64,000 nucleotides of DNA from a bacterium (lineage in GTDB: Bacteria > Campylobacterota > Campylobacteria > Campylobacterales > Sulfurimonadaceae). Positions 1 through 7,610 of this stretch are shown here, one piece after another. The notes beneath the pieces are model-generated. The model did no database searches, had not been told where the DNA came from, and saw only the letters and a program-made list of their open reading frames with translations. Within the stretch, counting starts at the first letter, position 1. Each line of letters starts with the position of its first letter. The position numbers were made by a program, and so were the translations under genes. Location: contig JAHJGM010000009.1 of NCBI GenBank assembly GCA_018824305.1, forward strand, positions 62,001 to 126,000. The letters are read 5' to 3'.

Positions 1-756
1 CTCGCTTTTTGTTTTGACGGTACTGGGTATGGTGATGACGGTACATTATGGGGAGCAGAGGTGCTCATAGCCGATACCAAAGATTATGAAAGAGTCTCTT
101 ATCTGACTCCGTTTCGTTTACTTGGGGCTACAAAAGCCGTACGGGAGCCAAGACGTGTCGGCTTATCGCTTTTATTTGAGTGCTTTACATTAGAAGAGGT
201 ACTTGCGCTTGATAATGAGACGACAAGAAGCTTTATGCAAGAGGAGATAAAATCTCTACATGTAATGTGGCAAAAGGGATTAAACTCTCCGCTTACAAGT
301 TCTATGGGAAGGCTGTTTGACGCGGTGGCTTCACTTTCCGGCATAGCACAGATACTCGGATACGAAGGTGAAAGCGGACTGCTTATAGAGAGCGTCTCGC
401 AAAAGATAGATCTAAGTAAAAAGTTTAGTTATACACTAGAGGAAGATAAGATAGATATACGGGCTATGATAGCTCAGATAGTGCAGATGAAAGAATCGGC
501 TGAGATCTCGGCTATGTTTATCTCGACAATCGCAAATATTATCTTGGATATAGCAGATCAGTATCCTTCACTGCCAGTTGTTCTCAGCGGAGGCGTGTTT
601 CAAAACAAACTGCTTGTCGATATACTTGCAAAAGAGTTTAAAAATAAAAATATTAGATATTATATGCAGCAAGATACTCCTGTCAATGACGGCTCTATTG
701 CTCTTGGTCAGGCATATTATGCATTAAAACATTTATGGAGCAAAGATGAAAAATAA
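1..756 (+). CDS. hypF: Carbamoyltransferase HypF, C-terminal part (5' end outside window)
   Basis: HypF uses carbamoyl phosphate to make the thiocarboxamide on HypE that becomes the CN ligands of [NiFe] hydrogenases; it acts in the cytoplasm. The frame is open from base 1, and the GTG at 61 in the ORF track is only an internal codon. Bases 1-60 already encode the HypF signature FDGTGYGDDGTLWGAE. Downstream are the Kae1-like domain landmarks SSMGRLFDAVA and VVLSGGVFQN, and the usual end ALGQAYYAL. About 250 residues are present, so roughly the first two thirds of a typical HypF lies upstream of the window. Its stop overlaps the next gene by 11 bases, so the two are probably translationally coupled. 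The other hyp genes lie 29 kb away. Confidence 0.95.
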   Translation, partial: LAFCFDGTGYGDDGTLWGAEVLIADTKDYERVSYLTPFRLLGATKAVREPRRVGLSLLFECFTLEEVLALDNETTRSFMQEEIKSLHVMWQKGLNSPLTSSMGRLFDAVASLSGIAQILGYEGESGLLIESVSQKIDLSKKFSYTLEEDKIDIRAMIAQIVQMKESAEISAMFISTIANIILDIADQYPSLPVVLSGGVFQNKLLVDILAKEFKNKNIRYYMQQDTPVNDGSIALGQAYYALKHLWSKDEK

Positions 757-1303
757 GATAGCGGTCATTGGATCGGGAAACGCTTTTTTTAAGGATGAGG
801 GTGTAGGGCTTTATGCTGTCAAGTATATAAAAGAGAACTATGATTTTACTCCTGCAATAGAGTTCGTAGATGGCGGGACACTCGGATTTTTACTGATGCC
901 GCTGCTTCAAGAGTATGAAGAGGTCATCATCGTAAACACAGGATCGGAAGATGACAAAGTAGCAGGAACGATAAGCATCAAAGATTGTGATGAGTTCCTT
1001 GATGGTACCTTGATCAAAAAAACAGCCAATGAGGTCGAGATAGCAGAGATGCTTCAGATATGTTCACTGACGGAAAACATGGCAAAGACTATTTTGATAA
1101 GCATAGCCCCTGAAGATATCATCTCTGTGGAAGTAGGGCTTACTACGACTTTGCAAGATGTCTGGGAAGATTATATAAAAGCGATACTTGAAACGATACA
1201 AAACTGCAAAATAGAAATATCTAAACGTGAATCTAGCGTATCTCTGGCAGATATACTGCACACATTCGCATACCCTAGTATCGAACATAACAGAGGATTT
1301 TAA
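746..1303 (+). CDS. Hydrogenase maturation protease homologue (HycI/HupD family) with altered metal-site residues
   Basis: The fold signature of [NiFe]-hydrogenase C-terminal endopeptidases is clear: GSGNAFFKDEGVGLYAV at the N terminus and a SIAPEDI...VEVGLTTTLQ segment matching the family's IQPE...GxGLS region. The family binds nickel through a Glu, an Asp and a His. Here the Glu of KDEGVG (residue 18) is kept. The Asp expected in the VVDA-type strand is Asn64 (IIVNTGS), and the His expected in a SPHxVG-type motif is Asn95 (TANEVEI). The gene sits between hypF and the fusion-hydrogenase operon, where a protease for that large subunit would be expected. It may be inactive, a chaperone, or a protease with a different metal site. 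A second, more normal paralogue is at 26809-27351. Confidence 0.85.
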   Translation: MKNKIAVIGSGNAFFKDEGVGLYAVKYIKENYDFTPAIEFVDGGTLGFLLMPLLQEYEEVIIVNTGSEDDKVAGTISIKDCDEFLDGTLIKKTANEVEIAEMLQICSLTENMAKTILISIAPEDIISVEVGLTTTLQDVWEDYIKAILETIQNCKIEISKRESSVSLADILHTFAYPSIEHNRGF

Positions 1304-1983
1304 AACTTCTCTTCAAAATACTGTTTTTGAAGCAGTTTTATCTGTATCTGGATGGGGTGATTGAATTTAAATTCCGCTTCTTTAAGATAAAGAGGGAAGT
1401 TTTCTGTAGATATACCCTTATAATTTAATATAAACTTTTCAAAATATTCCCAAAAACTGACAATTGTATTGAGATGTTTTGAGATCTTTATGATCTTGCT
1501 TTTTCTTTTGAATTTGGAAAACGCATCATTATAGACCTCTTGTAGATTATCATCTATAAATTGCTGTTTATACATTTGAAGTGTGGGCATGACCAAGGTG
1601 TATATATGGCTGCCATAGTCAAAAGTAAGGAAGTTATGTGCATCAAACACTGCCGATCTATCGTTGCGTTTACTCTGTTCCAGATAGAAATACTCCTCAT
1701 ATTCGCAAGGCTTTTCTCTTGTGCTTTCATACTCTTTTTCAGAGATCTTTGCACAAAGCAGTCTGAAAATATCATAATATCTGTGTATAGAGACATAGGA
1801 AAGGTTGAGTTGCTTCGAGGTTTGAAGAGCATTTTCGTTTTTGCAGAAATATTCGATAAGAGTCATCACTTTATTTATGCGGCGGGGGCTGTATTTTCTT
1901 CTACATGCCGAGCACTTCAACATGCCATCACCCAATCTATACAGTTTATGATCACAGTATATACATTCACTTAGCCATTGCAT
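1300..1983 (-). CDS. IS1595/ISXO2-like transposase-derived protein, probably domesticated or decayed
   Basis: The N terminus has a zinc ribbon (CIYC then CSAC) followed by a helix-turn-helix-like stretch (TSKQLNLSYVSIHRYY). The C-terminal 60 residues match the end of ISXO2-type transposases: HLNTIVSFWEYFEKF, then the KEAEFKFNH signature. In active enzymes the first of these reads N-x-I-E-S-F-W; here the Glu is Val, so the DDNE catalytic set appears broken. The middle of the catalytic domain is short (227 residues in all). I see no terminal inverted repeats around it. It converges on the protease gene, with a 4-base overlap at the stop codons. It could be a DNA-binding regulator derived from a transposase. 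The family assignment rests on motif recall. Confidence 0.6.
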   Translation of the reverse strand: MQWLSECIYCDHKLYRLGDGMLKCSACRRKYSPRRINKVMTLIEYFCKNENALQTSKQLNLSYVSIHRYYDIFRLLCAKISEKEYESTREKPCEYEEYFYLEQSKRNDRSAVFDAHNFLTFDYGSHIYTLVMPTLQMYKQQFIDDNLQEVYNDAFSKFKRKSKIIKISKHLNTIVSFWEYFEKFILNYKGISTENFPLYLKEAEFKFNHPIQIQIKLLQKQYFEEKF

Positions 1984-1999
1984 AGGACATTTTACTCTA

Positions 2000-2077
2000 A
2001 TTATCGTAAATTTTATATTTTCATTAATAAACTATTAACATCGAATTTAAGTATCATTAATAGCGATAATCTATAAT
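2000..2077 (+). promoter_or_regulatory. Promoter/operator region of the Spy-like gene
   Basis: A TATAAT -10 box lies at 2072-2077, 30 bases before the start codon. Upstream are a direct repeat TCATTAATA (2021-2029 and 2054-2062, 33 bases apart, about three helical turns) and a wide inverted pair ATTATCG (2000-2006) / CGATAAT (2064-2070). These are plausible binding sites for the OmpR-type regulator encoded in the same cluster. The operator role is inferred. Confidence 0.45.
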
Positions 2078-2106
2078 TTTACTATCCAAACTAAAAGGAG
2101 TTCGTC

Positions 2107-2619
2107 ATGAACAAAAAAGTTATATTGAGTATAGGTTCTGCAATCGTATTGGCTTCTACATTATTTGCGTATGATATGAGAGGTAATGATGATATGCCTC
2201 CTCGCGGCGGTCAAGGAATGCCGCAGCAGGGTATGAACCAAAGTATGAATCAAGGACAAAACGGTAACAGTAAGATGCGATTTGAACATCATCAAGACCG
2301 TTTCATGTCCACAGTGATGAGACTAAATCTCAGTGATGCGCAAAGAGATAAGATAAAAGCTATACTAGATGAAAATATGAAAAATATTCCTAATCCAAAT
2401 GATGCGTTTGGAGAGACAAGCTTCGATAAAGCGTTGTATGTGAAATTGTCTAAACAAAGAATGGACAATATGCTTGAAAAAAGAGCGGATATGATGGAAA
2501 ATATTTACAAAATTTTGGATGATTCTCAAAAAAAAGAGCTTAAAAAAATTCTTGATGAAAAGCCGATGATGAAGAAAAGGTTTTTTCAAAATCAAGACGA
2601 TGATTCCGGAGAGAGATAG
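2107..2619 (+). CDS. Spy/CpxP-like periplasmic protein
   Basis: The protein has 170 residues. It has an N-terminal signal peptide (MNKKVILSIGSAIVLASTLFA, cleavage probably after AYD or LFA), then a Met/Gln/Gly-rich low-complexity stretch, then a charged helical region. The segment MRLNLSDAQRDKIKAIL resembles the LTxxQ-type repeat of the Spy/CpxP/ZraP family, and a second partial copy is LDDSQKKELKKIL. Family members are periplasmic chaperones or metal-stress sensors that feed back on two-component systems. That fits here, since a membrane protein, response regulator and histidine kinase follow in the same direction. The ribosome binding site AAAAGGAG precedes the ATG. The Met-rich segment could bind metal, but this is inference. 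Confidence 0.7.
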   Translation: MNKKVILSIGSAIVLASTLFAYDMRGNDDMPPRGGQGMPQQGMNQSMNQGQNGNSKMRFEHHQDRFMSTVMRLNLSDAQRDKIKAILDENMKNIPNPNDAFGETSFDKALYVKLSKQRMDNMLEKRADMMENIYKILDDSQKKELKKILDEKPMMKKRFFQNQDDDSGER

Positions 2620-3104
2620 TGGATAAAATAGTAAATAGAGAGTTTGCTACATCCGTGACTGCACTTTTATTTGTGGTCATGGGGATTAGCGGAGTGATGA
2701 TGTTCTTTCACTTGAGTGACCGTTATGTCAAAGAGATGCATGAGATACTGGGGCTTGTTTTTGTCATAGGCGTATTTTTACATATATTTTTTAATTTTAA
2801 AAGCATGCAAAAGTATTTCAACAAAACTATTTTTAAAATTCTTTCGGCAATTGTCATTGTCGTCAGTATGCTCTTTGTTTTTAATGTCAAAGAGGGACAA
2901 GACCCCAAAAGAACTATTATCGAATCGGTCTTTAACGCATCTCTTCAAAACTATTCCACGGTTTTAGGTATGAGCATAGATGATGTAAAAGATAAGCTGG
3001 ACAAAAGAGGTTTTAAGGTAGATATAAAAGATACAATTCAAGAGATCTCTACTAAAAATCATATATCTCCGTTTGAAGTAGTTGATATAATTACCCAAAA
3101 ATGA
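2619..3104 (+). CDS. DUF4405-type membrane protein
   Basis: The protein has 161 residues and three predicted membrane helices (about residues 10-30, 40-60 and 72-90). Conserved histidines lie in or near the helices (MMFFHLSD, MHEILGL, FLHIFFNF), a pattern seen in DUF4405 proteins, which resemble small cytochrome b-like four-helix domains. The C-terminal 70 residues are soluble and carry the segment GMSIDDVKDKLDKRGFKV, which looks like a small helical domain. The start is GTG, and its G is the last base of the preceding TAG stop, so it is coupled to the Spy-like gene. Its role in sensing or redox is unknown. Confidence 0.65.
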   Translation: MDKIVNREFATSVTALLFVVMGISGVMMFFHLSDRYVKEMHEILGLVFVIGVFLHIFFNFKSMQKYFNKTIFKILSAIVIVVSMLFVFNVKEGQDPKRTIIESVFNASLQNYSTVLGMSIDDVKDKLDKRGFKVDIKDTIQEISTKNHISPFEVVDIITQK

Positions 3105-3156
3105 TATAACATAACACTAGAAACAGTTGAAAGACAAATCTAAAAAAAGAGTCAAT

Positions 3157-3837
3157 ATGATAAAAATCGCGATGATCGAAGATGATACTGAATTAGCAGA
3201 AGTGCTGACTCAATATTTGGCAAAGTTTTGTATAGAAGTCATCAATTTTGATGATCCGTTTATAGCTCTTAGTAACATTGCTCTCAATAACTATGATCTT
3301 ATTATCCTAGATTTGACGCTTCCCGGTCTTGATGGTCTGGAGGTGTGCAAAGAGCTGCTGACGAAACACAAGACACCGATCATCATATCAAGTGCAAGAA
3401 GTGACATTACAGATAAAGTAATAGCTCTTGAACTCGGAGCAGATGATTACCTGCCAAAACCCTATGATCCAAGAGAACTTGAAGTCAGGATAAAGGCGAT
3501 CTTGCGAAGATGTTCAAAAGAGCTGCAGCTGCTAAATCCTGATGTTAAAGATGAACTCTTTACTTTAGATGAAGAGAAACGAGAGATAAAACAAAACGGC
3601 AGGTACTTGAAACTGACACCCGCAGAGTATGAGATAATGTCCTTGATGTGCAAACGGAAGGGTTTTATCGTCTCAAGGTCCGAGATTTTGCAAAACTGCA
3701 GTTTCTTAAACAGTGATGAAGACAGCGGAAGTCTGGCTGTTATCATCAACAGAATTAGAACAAAGATAGAGATCGAAGCGAAAAACCCCAAATACCTGTT
3801 GACCATCAGAGGTTCAGGGTATAAGTTGGTAGAATGA
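3157..3837 (+). CDS. OmpR/PhoB-family response regulator
   Basis: A receiver domain (residues about 1-115; MIEDDTE acidic pocket, phosphoacceptor Asp in LIILDLTLPG, Lys in LPKPYDP) is followed by a winged-helix DNA-binding domain ending TIRGSGYKLVE. The ORF track begins at a TTG at 3127. I prefer the ATG at 3157 because the receiver fold begins there (MIKIAMIEDD) and AAAAGAG precedes it. It overlaps the following kinase gene by four bases (ATGA), so it forms a cognate pair with it. Likely targets are its own cluster (see the repeats at 2000-2077). Confidence 0.92.
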   Translation: MIKIAMIEDDTELAEVLTQYLAKFCIEVINFDDPFIALSNIALNNYDLIILDLTLPGLDGLEVCKELLTKHKTPIIISSARSDITDKVIALELGADDYLPKPYDPRELEVRIKAILRRCSKELQLLNPDVKDELFTLDEEKREIKQNGRYLKLTPAEYEIMSLMCKRKGFIVSRSEILQNCSFLNSDEDSGSLAVIINRIRTKIEIEAKNPKYLLTIRGSGYKLVE

Positions 3838-5060
3838 ATAAAAGATCGATATTATTTACGATAAATTTGACATTTTTTATCGCTTTTTTACTCATAAGTG
3901 TCAGCTTTGGTCTGCTTTATAATATGAACCAGAAAAGAGAAGATTTCTTTATCCATAAACGGGGCATGGATATCTCCAGAATGTTTATGGATGAGCATAG
4001 ATTTTTCGGAATAAGTGAAAAGATGAAACAGGATGTCGAGCGATTTGATTTTTCATTTATCGACAATGAACAAAAGATCGATAAGATCTTGCATGACAAA
4101 AGTCTGAGACTAAGACATAGTGAGCGCAGAAACGTTTTTAATTTTGAGTATTTTGAACTCAATAACAGCTACTACATTTATATCTTTACCCCGAATGAAA
4201 GAGTGATATTAAAAGACAATATAGTAAAGAACAGAATAAACGGAGCTATTATCATCTATTCGGTTATAGTCGCTATCTTCGGTTTTCTTTATTTTTCGAT
4301 CATCAACAAGCTCAAACCGCTGAAAAATCTTAATAACCTGGTAAAAGATTTCGGCAATGAGGAGTTTGATATAAAGTACACGCCATCGGGAGAGGATGAG
4401 ATTTCAAAACTGATACGGGAATTTAATATCTCGGCAAAAAAGCTAAAAAGCATCAAAGAATCCAGAAATATCTTTATACGAAATATTATGCATGAGTTAA
4501 AAACGCCTATCACTAAAGGAAAGTTTTTAATTCATCTTCCAAATACGGAAGCAAATGCCGACAAGATGCAAAAAGTGTTTTACAGACTTGAAGCGCTGAT
4601 AAATGAGTTTGCCGCAATTGAAGAGTTGATATCTGTCAAAAAGGATATTGCAATGAAAGAGTATTATTTAGAGGATATCGTAGATAATGCGATAGATATC
4701 TTGATGTGCGATGAGAACGAAGTCATAAAATATTTTGAAAACCTGAAGTTGAACATCAATTTTGATATCTTCTCCATAGCGGTCAAAAACCTTTTGGACA
4801 ATGGGATAAAGTATTCCGATAACAGAAAAGTCGTCGTAAAAACCGAGGGAACGAATATTGTATTTGAAAACAGCGGAGAGAAGCTTGTCTACCCGCTAGA
4901 AAACTATTTTGAGCCTTTTTTTCGGGGTGATAACGTCAAGTCAAATCAAAGTTTCGGATTGGGTCTTTACATCGTAAAACATATTTTACAAGCACATGCT
5001 CTAATGCTGAAATATGAATATCAAGAGGGAGTCAGCAGATTTATTATCAGCAGAAATTAA
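3834..5060 (+). CDS. Sensor histidine kinase (ArsS-like)
   Basis: The kinase has 408 residues. There are two membrane helices (about residues 5-28 and 135-155) flanking a periplasmic sensor of about 100 residues, then a HAMP-like linker, an H-box (IMHELKTPITKG), an N-box (NLLDNGIKYS) and a terminal ATP-lid region (FGLGLYIVKHI). The organisation resembles the ArsS acid-sensing kinases of Campylobacterota. The ATP-binding domain is compact, and the usual DxGxG motif is reduced to ENSGEKL. The periplasmic part is rich in Arg, Lys and His. With the Spy-like and DUF4405 proteins, it most likely monitors envelope or metal/pH stress; the signal is not evident from sequence. Confidence 0.9.
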   Translation: MNKRSILFTINLTFFIAFLLISVSFGLLYNMNQKREDFFIHKRGMDISRMFMDEHRFFGISEKMKQDVERFDFSFIDNEQKIDKILHDKSLRLRHSERRNVFNFEYFELNNSYYIYIFTPNERVILKDNIVKNRINGAIIIYSVIVAIFGFLYFSIINKLKPLKNLNNLVKDFGNEEFDIKYTPSGEDEISKLIREFNISAKKLKSIKESRNIFIRNIMHELKTPITKGKFLIHLPNTEANADKMQKVFYRLEALINEFAAIEELISVKKDIAMKEYYLEDIVDNAIDILMCDENEVIKYFENLKLNINFDIFSIAVKNLLDNGIKYSDNRKVVVKTEGTNIVFENSGEKLVYPLENYFEPFFRGDNVKSNQSFGLGLYIVKHILQAHALMLKYEYQEGVSRFIISRN

Positions 5061-5088
5061 TTTATTATTAAAGAATGCTGTCACTTTT

Positions 5089-5153
5089 TAATATTAAGTT
5101 GTATTTTTTACTAAATAATGTGTAATATTAATGAAATAAAAAAGGTGTATAAT
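5089..5153 (+). promoter_or_regulatory. Promoter region of the fusion-hydrogenase/ech operon
   Basis: A TATAAT -10 box is at 5148-5153, 40 bases upstream of the fusion gene. Upstream, TAATATTAA occurs twice (5089-5097 and 5123-5131). The second copy overlaps TGTAATAT (5121-5128), the same half-site that forms a perfect palindrome in front of eno (14223-14245). A weak partner half (TTTTTACT) lies to its left. Shared regulation of the two operons is an inference. Confidence 0.45.
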
Positions 5154-5192
5154 GCATACACAGATATAAGTAATTTATATTAAAGGCTGCAT

Positions 5193-7610
5193 ATGAGAGT
5201 AGTGATCGTCGGTGGCGGTATCGCCGCAGTATATTTGGCAAATAATCTAAAAAAGCAAGATTCCGGTGTTGAAGTCACAATTGTCAGTGACGAGAAAAAC
5301 CCTCCCTATGACAGGATACATCTTTGCCGTCTTGTCGATGAATCCGAAGATATAGGCGGGATATCCCTCCCTCTTGACCCTACCGTAAGACTTGAACTGA
5401 ACCAAAAGATAAACAGGATAGATACAGAGGATAAAAGAGTGTTTTCCGACGATTCTATGTTCAGTTACGACAAGCTCATTATCGCGACAGGTTCTGTTCC
5501 CATCACCCTCTTTGACATAGAAAATATCGAAAATGCAGCGGTTTTTAGAAGTGCGGATGACTGCGACATCATCAAAGCCGGCGTATCCGGACGTGAGGTG
5601 GTCATAGTGGGAAGCGGTCCCATAGGACTCGAACTTTTAGAGACCCTAAACGAGATGCCCGGTATTGAAAAGATAACGCTACTTTCTCGCGGCACTCATC
5701 TTTACAACAGAGAACTTTCGATCGACTCAATAAAGACTATAGAAGAATGCTATACAAAAGCGGGAAAGATAAGAATATCTTATGAAGACGAGATAGTAGA
5801 AAAGAGGATCGTAAATAATGAGATAACGCTCTTAAAGACAAAAAAACATGAGATACAAAATCCGTTCTTGGTCTTTGGTGTCGGTATCAAACCAAATATT
5901 CAAAACTTTAAAGAGAGTCTGAAATGCAATAAAGGGATACTCACAAACCTTTACATGCAGAGTGAAGATGAAGATATCTATGCGGTTGGCGAGTGTGCCG
6001 AGGTCAAAGATATCAACTTTGTAGCAGGTCATGTAAAAGAGTGTACCATGCAGGCAGATTGCGCCATATCTCATATTTTAGGCAAAGATGCAAAAGAGTT
6101 TAAACTCGAAGCTAGTACCGATATGCTCAAAGTCGGCGAGTTCGATCTGGTCGATGTCTCTTCTCCAAAGTTCAGCTGCGGTTATGAAAAAGTAGTCATC
6201 GCCTCAAAAGATGTCAATAGAATAGATGAATATTTTATCAATGATGACAAACTGACTAAATTTATAGGTATTAACTCCAATGTGGATGTGGGATATATCG
6301 AGAGTCTGATAAACAGCGGCGACGAGGTAGATATAAATTATCTTTATCAAAACAGGCTTATCGGTGAGAGAGGAAGACTGATATGCAGTTGTGAGCATGT
6401 GTATCATCAAGATCTAGTCGATATAGTCGTAAGTAGCGGTATAGGTTCATTTTCTGAACTTGCACCGTTTTCTCAGGCTGGAAGAGTTTGTGGTAGATGT
6501 AAGATGATGGTCTCAAATATCATAAAAGAGTCCCAGCATCTCATCGATCCGAATATGCCGAGAAAAACTCCTGAAGATATACAAAGAGAAAAAGAGGTAG
6601 CAGAGGTTGCTAAGCGTATAGCAAAATTTAATACGCTTCATCCGAGAAACAATTTGACGACCGATAATCTAGAAGCTGCGATGGCATCTTTAGATATAGG
6701 AAAGCGCGAGGTCAATAGCTGGATATCTATGGTAACGGCGGATATGAAGCTTCATCCGAGCTTTGAAGAGGTCACTTTAGAAGGGGTTAAGACTCTCAAC
6801 AAAGTTCCTATTGTCTGGTTGGAACTTGCAGATTGCAGCGGAAACTCAGAAAGTTTTATCAAATCGGCCAATCCTGCTATCGAGGACCTTATTTTTGATT
6901 ATATATCACTTGATTACCATGAGCTGCTGATGAGTGCAAGCGGTGATCAAAGCGAGACCATTTTAGAAGATATCATCAAAAATCAAAAGGGTGAGTATGT
7001 CCTTATAGTAGAGGGTGCGATCCCGCTGGCGATGGATGGAAAATATCTTCGTATCGGTCCAAAAGGGGAGACGGGTATAGATCTTTTGAAAAAATGTGCA
7101 AAAGATGCGGCACTGATCATCGCCGTTGGAAGCTGTGCGTTTGACGGCGGAGTCGTTGCGGCTTCTCCAAATCCTACGGGTGCTGTAGGCGTAGCCGATG
7201 CGCTGGGGCGTAATGATGTCATTAACATCTCGGGATGTCCGACAAATCCGATAAACATCGTAGGAACACTGCTTTCATATATCATGTTTGAGGAACTGCC
7301 GGAACTTGATCAGTTTAATCGTCCTCTTTGGGCTTACGAGGGTCGTGTCCATGATAACTGTGAAAGACGCGGACACTATGAACTCGGCGAATTCGTCAAA
7401 GAATGGGGCGATATCGGTGCCAAAAAAGGGTGGTGTCTGTTTGAGATGGGATGTAAAGGTCCATATACAAACGTCAACTGTCCGACGATGAAGTTTAACG
7501 GCGGGACAAGCTGGCCTGTCCAAGCAGGACACGGTTGTATGGGATGTACGGAGAAGGGCTTTTTTGATAAGTTTGCAAATGAAAGAAAATATGTTGAGGA
7601 AGAAAACTGA
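5193..7610 (+). CDS. Fusion: NirB-like FAD/NAD(P) oxidoreductase + BFD [2Fe-2S] domain + [NiFe]-hydrogenase small subunit
   Basis: This is one uninterrupted frame of 805 residues. Residues 1-330 are a pyridine nucleotide-disulfide oxidoreductase of the NirB type: FAD motif GGGIAAVYLA, second Rossmann motif GSGPIGLELLE, and DIYAVGECAEV. Residues about 395-440 form a bacterioferredoxin-like [2Fe-2S] domain (CSC at 398, CGRC near 433). Residues about 540-805 are a complete group 1-type hydrogenase small subunit with the ligands for three Fe-S clusters, except that the second proximal Cys is Asn551 (CSGN). The linker 501-542 aligns without gaps to the Tat signal of HydA but has lost its function. 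There is no C-terminal anchor. The protein should therefore be cytoplasmic and pass electrons between H2 and NAD(P) or another carrier. It heads a tightly overlapping operon with its large subunit and an Ech-like complex. Confidence 0.9.
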   Translation: MRVVIVGGGIAAVYLANNLKKQDSGVEVTIVSDEKNPPYDRIHLCRLVDESEDIGGISLPLDPTVRLELNQKINRIDTEDKRVFSDDSMFSYDKLIIATGSVPITLFDIENIENAAVFRSADDCDIIKAGVSGREVVIVGSGPIGLELLETLNEMPGIEKITLLSRGTHLYNRELSIDSIKTIEECYTKAGKIRISYEDEIVEKRIVNNEITLLKTKKHEIQNPFLVFGVGIKPNIQNFKESLKCNKGILTNLYMQSEDEDIYAVGECAEVKDINFVAGHVKECTMQADCAISHILGKDAKEFKLEASTDMLKVGEFDLVDVSSPKFSCGYEKVVIASKDVNRIDEYFINDDKLTKFIGINSNVDVGYIESLINSGDEVDINYLYQNRLIGERGRLICSCEHVYHQDLVDIVVSSGIGSFSELAPFSQAGRVCGRCKMMVSNIIKESQHLIDPNMPRKTPEDIQREKEVAEVAKRIAKFNTLHPRNNLTTDNLEAAMASLDIGKREVNSWISMVTADMKLHPSFEEVTLEGVKTLNKVPIVWLELADCSGNSESFIKSANPAIEDLIFDYISLDYHELLMSASGDQSETILEDIIKNQKGEYVLIVEGAIPLAMDGKYLRIGPKGETGIDLLKKCAKDAALIIAVGSCAFDGGVVAASPNPTGAVGVADALGRNDVINISGCPTNPINIVGTLLSYIMFEELPELDQFNRPLWAYEGRVHDNCERRGHYELGEFVKEWGDIGAKKGWCLFEMGCKGPYTNVNCPTMKFNGGTSWPVQAGHGCMGCTEKGFFDKFANERKYVEEEN

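Noticed and set aside
1561-1974. Plus-strand ORF of 137 residues
   Set aside because: It lies antisense to the transposase-derived gene, which has clear motifs; this frame has none.
5193-7610. Two genes joined by a sequencing error
   Set aside because: The frame is continuous across a 100-residue linker that itself has recognisable ancestry (the HydA signal region). There is no homopolymer or stop remnant at the join.
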